Source of the DNA: Leuctra nigra
Lineage: Eukaryota > Arthropoda > Insecta > Plecoptera > Leuctridae
Direction: 5' to 3'
Assembly: GCA_934045905.1 (NCBI GenBank)
Contig: OW203762.1
Location: 42,137,702-42,201,701 of the forward strand
Length of the DNA stretch: 64,000 nt
Within the stretch, counting starts at the first letter, position 1. Each line of letters starts with the position of its first letter. The notes under the pieces were generated by a model, which was not told the origin of the DNA, did no database searches, and worked only from the letters and a program-made list of their open reading frames with translations. Positions 1-12,980 of the stretch are shown piece by piece. Made by a program: the position numbers and the translations under genes.

Positions 1-114
1 CTAGGTTTTTGAGTCTGTAAATGATTTTGACGATGATTGGGATTGGGATTGGGATGCAATGTAGATGTACAGATGAAAGGGAAAGGATGCAATTAGGTGA
101 TTGTTGCATATAAC

Positions 115-245
115 TAAAAAAAAACTTTCCACCGTTTGCTTCTTGACTAAAGGAAGCTACAAATGATCCATAGAGGTATGCCGCTGGAGTCGAACCCAGC
201 TCTTACACGTGTGAGTCTCGTACTTTACCGCTTGAGCCAACTCCT
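115..245 (-). repeat. tRNA-derived SINE-like head with Pol III terminator
   Basis: On the minus strand the stretch from about 245 to 176 has a good RNA polymerase III A box (TGGCTCAAGCGG) and a B box (GGTTCGACTCC) at tRNA-like spacing. The would-be acceptor ends (GGAGTTG and GGCATACC) do not pair, so it is not a functional tRNA gene. About 60 bp downstream is a run of T residues (A-run at 115-123 on plus) that could end Pol III transcription. This arrangement fits a tRNA-derived SINE. No target duplication was identified. Confidence 0.5.
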
Positions 246-1810
246 TTGTGTTGATCATTTAAATAACGCCGTTGTATGCCAGTCGTTCTAAATTCACTGC
301 AAGTATTCAGAAAACATTTCAGCAGTATAAACTACCTCTATTGCACCAAATCCTCTAAAAAGGAGGGATGTAAATATATACATTTTCCAAGACTAAATTT
401 GAATTGGTAAATGTCTGTCTAACATAATTCTTTAAGACTGTTTTCTGAGGTTTGAAGGTATTAAATTATGAATCAGGTATATTCTTTACTTAACTAGAGT
501 TGAATAAAATATGAGTTTCGTTTCAAAGTTTTCTTTGAAACAAAATGAAACTGGTTCAATTTTCAGGCAAATCAAGTTTTGAGAAACTCATTGAAAGTTT
601 TCGTCAAGAATTTGACGCCGCGTGAACGCAGATCAATCTTGCGAGTGATGAAACTCCTTCAGTAATAAATTGACCGAAGTGTTACTTTTGAAATAATGCT
701 TTTTCTGATGTCCTCAGATGTCAAGTAGAGTAGTAGAGGACAGCTCTGTTGCAGAGTGGACGAGAACCCCCGACATGTGGCGTGAGAATTGTTCCATCCT
801 TAACACTGACACTCGCTCATCCGAAATTAAAGCGTTTGGGTCTGCCACGAATCTATATAACTGAATATTTTCTAATTTCCAAAATTTATATTTATATTTT
901 TTCTAAATGAAATACATAATAGCTGTAGTAACCTACTAGGAAAACGCACTGTGTACCGCGTTGATAAGCGAGCCTTCGTATCGTATGCGATTTGATATGC
1001 TCTACAGGCCTAATTAAATTGTTAATTCATCATTAATGATTAGTTGTTAGGGATCGTACCACCCTTAAAAGTTCATAAATCCATCTGATAGTTACTTTAA
1101 AAAAAATGTGAAGTATTCTAGCGGCTCACAAATACTAGCGAACAGTTTTATTTGTTGTGTGAAAATATGTAAATTTCAGTTGACAAATAAATTAGACACA
1201 CCAACAGCTATTCAATTGAACAATTCAACACTCAAGTATAATCTATTCCAAGTTGTGAGAGTGAAAAGTAGAAACATTCTAGCGGACTGTTCCAAGTGGT
1301 AGCATGGACAGGCCCATGTTTTGGAATAGAATAGTGTTTTTGTGCCAACCTCAAATGTAGTGATGATAATATGTTTATCATAGGGATTCAGAGCTAATCA
1401 CTGTACATTCGGCAGATCGCCGTCCTGTCAGTTGGTTAGCGCATTGATGATTGGTTGGAATGGAACTATAACTCAGTGGTTTGAGTTCACACGGCTACAG
1501 ATAGTGCTGTTCATGTTTTATTTTTGTGTTCGACATTTCAACAAGCAATATAGACTTGAAACTATGTAATCACATCTTTAGTGCACAATTATACTCATTA
1601 TACCCAAGGATACTCATTTTCAGTTCGGTCGGTGTCAAAATAGTAAATAATAAATTCACCGAAACATTATGTGATGTGTTTTGTTTTGTTTCGATTTGTT
1701 CATCCACAGAAATCTCACGATATTGAAATTTGAGAAATTGCTGTATGACGCGTTGTTGTGAAAAATGACAGGCAGTTTGTTAATATTGCATTGTCAGGGA
1801 AATTTAAAAT
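246..1810. other. Non-coding interval, left edge
   Basis: No supported gene. The short ORFs here have no recognisable domain. About 963-990 holds one copy of a dispersed repeat whose partner lies near 19589-19616 (shared core GAGCCTTCGTAT). Near 1420-1500 there are weak tRNA-like box fragments that may be an old SINE. Confidence 0.5.
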
Positions 1811-2238
1811 CAGTGGCGCCGACTACGTGGGTGCTTCCTGAAGTTTTTGAGCTGAGCACCACTCGAAATAATTTTGATGCATATTAAATTAAAATATAGA
1901 AATGTTATACGACCTAACCAGTAACTATCAGCTGAAATCATAAAATGTAATGATTTATTTTCCACTCAAAATTATTCTAAAAATCTTTTTTAATAATTTA
2001 AATATTCCCTCTTTTTAATGTTTGGGTTGTTAAATGTTGAAATATTGAAATGTTGAAACCCCACACCTATTAAAACGTAAAAAGAAGTGATGGCATTCAA
2101 AAAAAATCCGGTGCTCTGCAAATGTCACTTCTCCATCCAGACCCACAAAAATTATTTTTCGGGCACGAAGTTGAAATTGAAAATTCTGTTCCTACGCCCA
2201 TGTTGGGCACTCCTCGGATACAAAAGTCGGCGCCCTTG
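1811..2238. mobile_element. hAT-like non-autonomous DNA element
   Basis: A 428-bp element with terminal inverted repeats: CAGTGGCGCCGACT on the left, and CAAGGGCGCCGACT reading inward from the right (12 of 14 identical). The CA(G/A)-GGCG start is typical of hAT transposons, which make 8-bp target duplications. The flanks TTTAAAAT and ATTTAAAT agree at only 6 of 8 positions, so the duplication is decayed or coincidental. There is no transposase reading frame inside. Confidence 0.55.
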
Positions 2239-5200
2239 ATTTAAATCAACTATTTCATGCTGTATCTCCAGCTATACTTATTTATAATAAGTACTGTTTG
2301 TAAACATCACGATATGCAAGTGCAGTTTGTGTGTGTTCGACTTGGCTTGGCTCGCTCCACACTAAATGAAAGCTCGTAATTTGATTTTTTAGCACCCGAC
2401 ATTTCCTGGTGAAAATCCCGAGCCGCCGTATTCCAGGAAAAAGCGATTTGTACAATATCCATCGGACAGAGAAATTCATCTGCATAGTCAATATGTCTGA
2501 ATCCATTTCAAATCTCGTGTGAGATTCAACTGTTGCTCGAGGTTGCAAGGTGTGAGGGTGAGCTAGAACTTCCATGGAGAGAGGGGATGAAATGCTCTCG
2601 AAAACTCGGGAGTCTACTTACGGTCAGTGGTCCAGAAGGCCGACATCTGGATGACATAGCAGTTCCAGGATATTCATCAAAATGACATATTATATACTAT
2701 ACTCTCCCCTAGTCCAAGTAAGTTTTTTGTCTGAAGATGTTCACTTTGCCTTTGAACTATCCAGTCACATAAATCGATCCGCATAAATTTTCATTTCAGG
2801 TCCGACTGGTGGAAAAATTACAAAGAAAAAAATCTCCGCAGCATTTTATTTATAAAGGACTTGGCTCTTCTCTAAAGCTTCCAGAAAACTTCAGTGAAGG
2901 TTGAAAATACAATTCCGCCATTTATATCCATTGTAACTGTTTACAGCTTGACATAAAGCAAGCCGTTGTGGCCAATCTTCTGGAGTTTCTGAAAACCATT
3001 GACTATGTACTCAAAATAAGAACTGACTCCAAATAAAATCTTCCATCTTCATATAGAATGAAGGAAAAGCGTATACTGTAATTGAAATTCTACTCGATAT
3101 TAATATGTGCTAGGATAAAACGGTGTAGGTAGTTTCTGAAGTATTTACAAAAATATGTGGATAATATAAATATTTTGGAGATGTGACTTTTTCGTTTTTG
3201 TTTTAGTGTAGGTAATACTTGGCGTTAGTAACTGGGCGAAATAATTTCCGGGATTTTAATTGGGGAAAGGTTTTAACAAAATTTGCTTGCCTTCCTTTTA
3301 GATCTCAAGGCAGTCTGTTTACAAGTTTTCGTTTTTGTGGGGCAAGGAATGCAATAATTGCATAGGTACTGCCTTAGAGAAAATGGGGTTCATTCAGCGC
3401 GTAATTCTAGATTTCTGAATGGAAATGAATGAATGCATGAGTGATCATGAATGTAAATCGGGAGCTGTAAAAATATAAAGTATAATTTAAAATCGAATAA
3501 ACTAAATTAAATCAAATAATTGTACACGTTCTTGAGAATGTAATACAATTTGCATTATGTAGGTATGTATTATTTTTGTACAACAAATACAAAATGCTCT
3601 TTTAAATACACTGCAATTGTAAATTTAAATGTGAACAAAAGACACAATCAAAAAGCTTCTGTCAACCAATAGTATACAATCAATTTTTCACAAACTTTTC
3701 ATTTTTTAGACCGTGTATTGAAAATACAGTGTGTATAAACCCCACGAATATTATTTACTGATCTCTTGGTAGTTCAATGTTGTAATGAATACAACGGTTG
3801 TATACACAGTGTACGGCTGCTCTTCAGGGAAAATATGACGTTCGAGTGAAGAACAAATACACAGTGAGCAATGTGACGCTATACATTTGTAAGCTCCTTG
3901 ATGAATGATTGTTTTTTACCAACTTGTTTTACGCTCTTTCCGAAATATGCCACCAGAGAGATCACATGGGCGTTCTCTTTCTCTTGTGAATAAGTTGACA
4001 TTCTGCATTTTAAAAAATGTATTTGCTTCTTCTGGTTTTATTACTTTACCTAGGCCTTGCAGTGAAATAATTAAACGAAAAATACGATCTCTTTTAGTAG
4101 GATCCGAGGAAGGATTCAGAAAGTTCAGAGTTCATAACCACGGCAATCGTTTAATATCAATTTTGAAAACCGCTTGGTTTGCATCTCCCCGTTTTTCTAT
4201 AATACTTCTTGCACACTTAATATTAGTATGCTATCTCTTTTTCTTTACCTACTTAGAAAAGAATGTGGAAACTCACCAGACAAAAGCTTTATAAAGAGGT
4301 GTTTCCTTTTATTAAAGTTAAAGATCGTGATGAAGTGCACAGTTTTAATCATAGGATTATATTAGGTATTAGAAGTCTTACAAAAGACAATCTATGCCAA
4401 AGTAAACAACTCGTCATTTTAGTACATATATACCTACGTCCATAATTTGTATTTCTTGAGTTTTGATTTGACTTTTTATTGCGATATTTTATGGTTTGTC
4501 TCTTTTTGGGATTTTGTGATTGTTGTTCTTGATATGCAGGAGATTTTATATTTTAAATTATTTTTGTGATTATTTGTTTTATTATTAAAAATCATATGTG
4601 ATTTTTGTAAAAATATTTTTTTATTTTTTTTCGAGTCAAGGTTTTTTATTTTTGCGCTTTTTAGTAATTTCTATATTTGCATTTTTTCTAAGTTTTCTAC
4701 ACTGTCTTTAGTGTTCTCCTCGATCTATACAGATGAAAATGATTAATCTGTGCTATTTTAGTATTTAATTAGACACAGCTTTATTTTGTATTTCTTTGAA
4801 CAATGAAAGAAATTGATCTATCAACTTTAACTATAACATGAAACTTTAACAACGAAGAGGGAAGTATTATGTAACATGAACAAGTATTAAACTGCACTTT
4901 GCACGGAGTCTGAAGATGATCGTGTAAATAATAGCCGTAAAATATAGTGGTTCAACGAAGTATCGTAGAGAGCAGATAATGTGCGGTGCATCACAGCTTT
5001 CATACAATAGGAAACTTTGAGTTACACCCGACTTATTTTCCATGGATTCGTAATATTAAAGAATGAATGCACATTATACTCATATCACATTGAAAGCGTC
5101 GACGAGTAATTAATTTCATTCATAACTATGTACTCATACAAAGTTTATCAACATACAACAGAAATGTGCACAAAATTATTTTATTATCTGATGCAGTTTT

Positions 5201-6810
5201 AGAAACTAATTCTATTGACTACGCTTCGTTCTAATTACATTTTTTTAATCAACTTTTATGCCAAAATATAAAGTTACGTTTTACTATAATTTTATGTTCA
5301 CACAATATCTACAATAATATTGTAGTAGTGTTGAATTATGTCATTGCGAAAGAAATGTACAAAAAAAATCTCTGCTAGAGCGGAGATAAGGAACTTCATA
5401 TAAAGTATATATTTATATAATTACATTATAAAAGGCAAAGCAACAAGTTTGCATTACTTTCTTTGTAAGTCTTAAAAGTAAAATTAATTTTCCTACACAT
5501 TGAAAACAAATATTTGATTTGATTTTGCAATTTTGAGAGTTCAGATTGACTTAATATATCGAGTTCATTCTTATTAACTCCATTGTATTATAAGGATAAT
5601 TTAATTTAAAATGTATTTTCATTGCTACAGAAAAAGATTTTAAAAAAATAAACTTTTTATTTCGCTCGCTTCAGTAATGTATCGAGGACATATTTATAAA
5701 AATGCGTGTCTTGCATGCATGAAACATGATGAAACCATTGAACCAAACGTAAAGCAAAACACATATCGAAACTCTATTGTAATTTGATTTGTACAAACAT
5801 TTCTCTACAGTTCACTGATGTTCAATCATATAGAATCGCAATCAATTATAAATCAATGGTTATATCATTTATCATTAACCATGTGTAGAAAATGGACCGA
5901 ACTGTTTGTCATCTATTATAGAGTTTCCTTTTGTCACTAAAATACATCCATACATCTCTTCATCTCTACATCTCTCTTACATCTCATCTCTTCAATACAT
6001 CTCTTCTTGTCCTACATCTAAAAAATATATCAACACCTCAGTGATATATTAAATTTGCGCGCCATTTAATAAGCTGTGGTGGAGCAGTTCTAACGCCTTG
6101 GTGGTTACCTAAGATGATATTATCAAGGTGTTCTGATGGAACAATGTAACCATCTCGCGTCATTACCTTCATATTGTGACATCGTTCATCACCTGGCACC
6201 GCTGTGAAACACAGTGGCAACACTGTGTGGGATCTACAGTAATGAATTACACAGGCCCCAAGAACTTTAGGAGTTAAGATAGTAATTCCTTAATGCTAAA
6301 GGAAGTTTGTTTTATAATAATGGTAAGAAGAAAGGGAATTAAAACGAGATGTCCAATGTATAGAGTGTAATAAATTAGAACAATTAATTAATGTTGTTTT
6401 GCTGTAAAGAGTAAGAGTAAGCTGTGGTAAACTGTGTGGAATAATGTGTAATGGCTCAGTATCGGTAAAAACTGTGCGTATTTTATGTCGTTTTCGTCCA
6501 TGAAAATAAACTACGAGCTCCTACAAAGATGTTAGCAGAATTCAGATGTAATATGAAATTGCCACAAATTGAACGCACACTATTTTGAGTTAGAAATATG
6601 AATATTTATAAAGATATTCGAATACAGTATTTATTTATGCGAGAAACACTCATAACATTTGTATTATTATTGTTTAATTACACTGTATTGTTTTTAATAG
6701 AGAATGAAACTTCTAAGAATTGCTTTGTTCTATACTACATTTTTTACCCCTTTCGACATAAAGAGTTAATACACATATTAGAAATGTGCTTGACGGGAGT
6801 ACTAACAATG
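2239..6810. other. AT-rich non-coding interval
   Basis: No gene can be supported. A 129-codon open frame at 3905-4294 and overlapping shorter ones lack a recognisable domain and sit in T-rich sequence. About 3535-3600 resembles 33095-33145 (both contain TAGGTATGTA next to ATTTTTGT), suggesting copies of one repeat. About 5940-6010 is an imperfect CATCTCT-rich tract. Confidence 0.45.
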
Positions 6811-7026
6811 TACACATGGCCAAACTAAAAACGGTATTCGAAAAAATCGGATTGGCTGAAAAAGATTTGATGGCATCATCCGATGAAGTCTATACTAACT
6901 TGTAATCTAGCTCTAGTAGGTGAGCTTTTATTTCATTGATAATAACAAGGATTGATTGTCAAGGAACCTGACCAGCAGCCAATCCGTTTCGTTCAAATAC
7001 CATTTTAGTTGTGCCAGGTGTTCGTA
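6811..7026. mobile_element. MITE with about 42-bp inverted ends (copy 1)
   Basis: The two ends are imperfect inverted repeats over about 42 bp. Both read ACAC(A/C)TGGC followed by AACTAAAA, and end at GGATTGGCTG. A related copy at 53771-53913 shares the left end (TACAC-TGGC-AAAC) and the internal motif TTATTATCA-TGAAAT. It carries no coding sequence, and the target duplication is unclear. Confidence 0.6.
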
Positions 7027-10000
7027 CTCGTACCTAATTTAATGTAGGAAACAAAGTTAGTTGTTATTGCTCGTAGTTCGTTCTGTATAATAAGACGATC
7101 GATGATTTTGTTTATAAACCAGTAACACGTTTGTCTCCATGGATAACGTGGAACTAATATATTCGATAATTATGAGAGTTTAACTTGACAAACAAAACAG
7201 GAACTTCACTTCGCTACGAAATTAAAATTTCTACCCTGACGGAAAGGGGCGGTAAAGTTACTGCTGACTTGCAAACCGGAAATTATAAAAAAGCACAGCA
7301 GTTTTTCTGCGAGTTTTCCTTGCTGTTCTAAATAAAGAGAGTGCATAATGTATAACAAACCACGCTAGGAAAAGTCTAATTGGTTAAATAAAATAATGGT
7401 AATGCTAGCACGTTTGCGGTGGGACAAACAAACTGTGCACTTTTGACAAAGTGATGCAACAATTTGTATCCTTCTCGAAACTCGAAAAATGTATAATAAT
7501 TATTATTGTACAGGTTTATTTCATCCTATTTTTATAATAATGCCAAATTTGGCAGGTAAAAGATTAAAATATTTCGATTGAAACTATTCGAATCATTATT
7601 TAATTTAAAACAAGATGAAATATTATATTAAATTTGTAAATAATTCTATCAATAATCCTAAAGATCTCTAGAGTATTATAACTTATTAGTAATTACCTAT
7701 ATAATGAAAAAGCCTGGAGGTGATGTGCTTGTGTTCAAACTCATTGCACCGCATTATGGATGTATGACACAACTATACAATATGAACAAAATTTGATTCT
7801 ATACAACTGAAAAATTTACGTACCTAAGGTAGTCTGAAATGTGTAATTTTCATGCATTTCAGTTCGATAAGTGAAACATTTGTGTTTGTATCGCACCAAC
7901 AAACAAATTAGAGAATAGGTACACAAAAGAAACACGAATTGCTATGTTGCTCACAGGGCTTAAAAAAGAATAGTTCATAGGACGAACTATTTTCTATCTG
8001 TAATTCTGTAATTTTCAAGAACTAACTTTTATAATTAAACAATTGTTTCAGATGAATATGATGGATGCGACATATCACAAGTCAACATTAATTAGAAACG
8101 AATTAATAAAGTAAAGTTGTTAATATATGCGGCGTTGGTTTCATTCCTGAAAGCCATTCATTCCGGTGACATTTCTGACTTAATTAGCTCTTTGCCGAAT
8201 AAATTTCAGATGCAAATTGCAGGGTGGCTTTTAAATACCGTGCTAAACGGAGCCCGCAAGCTCTAATAGTCAAGCTCTAGCCTGCTTCACCAAGCATTAC
8301 AGCAATATTGCTACTGAGCTTCAGAATTACTTTTGAAAGACAGACAAGATTTTAGATAAAAAATATTGTATTAAGAATTAATCTTGGGAACTAATCAAAT
8401 TAATACCAGAGACTAATCGAACATATTTAATATTTAAAAATCATTTTGTTTGAGACTAAAATGTTCTGTCATAAAGGATTGTGCTGGATTAAATTAATTA
8501 GAGAGTTAAAGTAAATAGTTCTGCTACAAGTGATGAACATCGTTTTAGTAGTCAAAGTTTCGGTCCACTCTTCTAGAGCGATAAAATGTCAATATTTATA
8601 GCAAGTTTTTTATTTCTTACGAACTGTCAATATTGTATACAAGCAAGCAGAGTCAACTTTTCCTTGTACTCCATCGAGAGCCGTCTACCAAATATTTATT
8701 TAGCTATCGAGATACCCCAACTTTTGTGAATAGTCATCTACTGTTTACAATGAAGGAGTAAGGAAAGGGATTGGCTTGTAGCCAGCCGGAAACCGCAAAG
8801 AAAGACGTATCACGTGATGTAACATGACCGTTAGAAACCGGAACAAAATGGAGGTTTTAAGATTTATACGATGTCTTCCATCGACTTGTGACTTTAGAAA
8901 TAGACAAGGACTTGGTAGAAACTCAATCGATTCACAATGTTTGAAGATGATCTCCAGAGTATAGACTAACTAAATTATCAGCAATAACATGGCTAAGCTC
9001 AACTTGTGGCAAGATTTGACGACGATGACGACGTGATAAGACACGTCCGTATTGAAGGGTAGAGAATTCATTCACCGGTTGTCAATGAAGATACTTCAAA
9101 CACTCCTGTGTTTTGTCAAGTGCAATAAAATTATTCACGGCTTTTCAGTTTGATGTGCGGCTGAAGAAAGTTGAATACAAAGTTTTGCTGATCTGAGCTT
9201 TTTAATGATGACTTAAGAAAATACGACAGGGATATTCACGAAATTACCAGTAAATTTGTGAAAATATTACAATATCAATATTAATATTGATATTATATAG
9301 ATACAAAGTACATAATATAGTATTTGTGACAAATACAGTTACACCTGAAAATTATAAAATTCCCAATTATAAAAGTCAAACTTAAATTTCATGGATCAGT
9401 TTGGCGGAAAAATCGGCGTGTGACTTATTTCAGAATGATGATTTTATTCTATTAAACCGAACTGTAGGTGAAGACTTATTGCCGTTAATATATAACAGAT
9501 CGTGTCCTCAATCTCGTGTTTGCTTCTTTAAAATAATAGGAATCTTTGTAAATCCGCAATTCACTAAAACTGTTGATTCCACCAGCGTCATCTCAGATGT
9601 CGGGCCCATCTCAACTTTCAAGATAGATTCTTCTGAAATCTAATTTACTTGAAACTTCCCTATTGGGGTATTGTTATTCCGTTGCTTTAATCATCTTAAA
9701 ATGTAAATATCAGTAAAAAATGTTGAAAACGATCAGTTATTTAGACAAACTGTTCAGAGTGTTTTAAACTGGATGTAAGACACCGATGTTGTCCCTATTT
9801 TCACTGCTGTCACAATCAAACAAAAACATCACATCTCCAAACATTGATTTTAGAGATTTATTTGTAGCACATGATACAAATATTGTTGCAAACATTGTTG
9901 CAGAAATATTGCGCACTCTGTCTGTTACATTTTGATTGATATTCTACGCCAGACATTACTAATTAATTACTATATTGTATTCAATATGCGATCGCTGGTA

Positions 10001-12978
10001 TTTAATAATTGTCATTACCATGTAGAGTTTGAGTGATGTAACAGACAACTCTATGGACTCCTCATTAACTAAGTCACATGCATGGCTAATTTAGTGAAAT
10101 TCATAGTCAATTCATGGGCCCGTTTAATTCAATTAGTATTGTAATGCCCTATTCATTACGTTGGTAACGCGTATAGTTTTGTCTGGACCCTGGAGAGTCC
10201 GAACGCTGACCACCAATCAAACGAGAAGGCGGTGTGTCTTCATTAATCCCAACAGTTTAGGCGGCTGTGGAATATCAAGACGAAACGGCAAGGGAAATGG
10301 CGGACGAGTGGGATAAGATCTATTAAATTTCTGCGGTCCAGCTACGAATGACTGTGTAGACTGTAGAGTCGAAAACGGATCGATACTAGAGGATTCATAG
10401 TTATATCAGCAGACATATGCTCGTTCTGGTTTTTCCACCATCCTCTGATGTCCCTCGAGTGATTGAAGTTGCAACTTCGCGAACGATTCTTCAAAAGATG
10501 AGACCAACTCTCTTTACACACCGATAAGTTTTCTATAGGAATATTATCTTCTTCTTCGTTATCAGAGAGGAGGTACGAACAAGGATGGGATGTGATGAGC
10601 TGCATATACCTGATGAAGTCTCAGAGGAAACATTGTGGGCGTCACATTTAGGCGCCGTCTTTGATTTCTCTTGCAAGAGGAACTTTGAAGATGAGAAAAT
10701 AGAAAAGTAAAGTAGACACGGTTCAGAAGTTTTTTCAAAAAATAGATGTGAATGACAATATGATAGGAAAATGTAAAAAGTTTGTTTGATTTGCGAGAAT
10801 AGAGATTTCTTTGTGTTTCTTTAGAGCCGATAGACACGCACCAAACCGATGAACATGACTCTTCGGTGGAGGTGCCAGTCGCAAACTCTCTCAACAACGC
10901 GCATTTTGGAAAACGTATCATTTAAAGGATCACTCAAATCTATGTTATTGAATAAAGAACGCTCAAAATAACTAAAAAAACTCAACAAGTTACTCAGCAA
11001 GTTGAATAACTAGTTCTGGCATATTACGAATTGCTAAATAAATAGTAAAAACTTCTTTACTTTCATGGTCTTGAACATACACATCATATTTAACGTGGAA
11101 AGTTTACTAAAGAAAACGAAGTACTACATGGTGTAATAACCCACATCGTATTCCTTAGACTCACGATACTGGAAATATCTTGGCCCAGACCAATGTCTAT
11201 ACAATATTCGTTATAAATAATCTTGGGCCCAGACTATAGCTGTACAACTCAAGACCTATAATTTTGTTGTTAGCATCATTCGTTTTAAATACTTTTTACC
11301 ACCATGGCCAAAAATCCTTTTTTATATTGAAAAAAAGTTATTGTTGTCCCCTTTGTCTCGTCAACCTGTGGTTTACCATCATGTGATTGACTCTAGTAAT
11401 GCTGGTAGTGGTTGGAATTACCAGAATTAGACCAAGTAAACACGCGGAGTAATTAACGCCAGGTTTAGTTACCTTTGTTCTCACTCTATTCATATAACCC
11501 CCATTTACAGAAGGTACGGAGAATATTTTTAAAAAATCCCACAGATTGTTCACCCCTTAAAATTCGTGGAAAACCTAGGCCACATTCAAAGGGGAAATTG
11601 TTAGCCGTGGGATTTTCTTTTGTTCGTAAATCTTGTGACAAGATGGGTGTTGATGAAAACTCAAATCAAGCTACCAATGAAAATACACCTCTTTTCAAAG
11701 AAATTCATTTTCTCACCGTTAATCGAAATAGAATTGCACGAACGCTAATTCTGAGGAATAATTTCGTTCCAGCATCGATTGAGCCACCGGAAAAGGAAGT
11801 CGTATCCGGTTGTCTCATTTCGGTTCTGATTAGTGAAATGCTCGTTCATTGGACACGTCTATTGAGGCGCTCTCTACCGTGAACTGACTCAAACAGCGCA
11901 ACAATCAATATTGAGTTCTATTGTTGAAATTTAAACAATGAATGAATAATATATTGTGTTGCTAATGGATACTCATAGATCACTGATACGTACAGAGTTT
12001 TGATAGCTCTCCAAAACTCAACATTCTCGCTTGATCATCCCCGATGTTCTCCATCGTTAGGCACAAAATTGTTTTGTTTTAAATAATACTCCGTGATATT
12101 TTCACTGATTTTACATAAACATGCGTTGGTTCGTGAACTGCACGGTACACATCGAACTGTTCTTCTGCTTTCACCGATACTGTTATATAAATCACAACTG
12201 TTCCTAAAACACAATGAGCATCCAATAAAAGTCTCCATTTCAGCATGGCAGCCATGACAGATAGAGAAGCTTCGAAGCATTTTCCAGCACTCTGCTAATT
12301 TATAACATGGTTTGGTACTGCAGCATTCATGTATTAATACTGCTTGCATAACGTTCCAGTTTAAATTAAATATACTACACATTGTTGGCATTCATGAAAT
12401 TGAGCTCGGTTTTATTTGCTTAGTTTCAATGAAACCGATTGAGGGATCGCTTTCAAAGCCTGGAGAAATTGGAAAGACGAGTTTATATCTTCTTAATGAA
12501 AATGTTCATCTATGTTGCCCTTGACCTAGAGTCCTGAGTTCAGACTTGGCTCAGGACCAACCATGCTGTTAATTAGTCACAAGATGCTTGAGAGACAAAG
12601 GTCGGATCTTGCATTCTTGTTGTGTCACCCATTCTCTTATGAGCAAGAAAGCGCAGTTAAGACTTAAAAAAATGATAAGAAATAATGTAATTAGTTCTGA
12701 AATGAAGCATACTTAGAAGGTTTTTGCGAATATGAAGACACGCCCTTCCTGAGATATTTATGCGAAGATATAATTAAAACAGAGTGTAGAGATTAGTAGA
12801 TATCTATAGATAGTAATCGATCTTGTGAAGTTTAGATAAGGCTGGTCGATGCGACGAAGACGGGGCGGATTTACTAAAGGGTTGGAAATAAAGTCACGAA
12901 ATAATTACTGAACGAGGGATCTTCTAGGGGCGAATAAAGAATGTGAAGATGAACTGAAGGGTTAGGGGAGTGTTTCAT
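7027..12978. other. Non-coding, probably intron downstream of the Dop1R2 exon
   Basis: On the minus strand this follows the splice donor that ends the dopamine receptor exon, so at least part should be intron. I searched for the missing C-tail exon (continuing after RDFRR) and found no convincing match. ORFs at 11475-11882 (+), 12035-12391 (-) and 10562-10921 (-) show no domain. A sequence near 9401-9440 (TTTGGCGGAAAAA) resembles one near 54727 and is probably a shared repeat. Confidence 0.45.
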
Positions 12979-12980
12979 AC

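Noticed and set aside
176..245. Functional tRNA gene on minus
   Set aside because: A and B boxes are good but the acceptor stem does not pair and no clear anticodon arm forms.
2617..2660. Possible small exon with GTAAGT donor on minus (MSAFWTTD)
   Set aside because: No frame continuity with the receptor and no convincing acceptor or family match.
3905..4294. 129-codon ORF with a hydrophobic segment
   Set aside because: AT-rich region, no domain, no splice or poly(A) context; likely chance.
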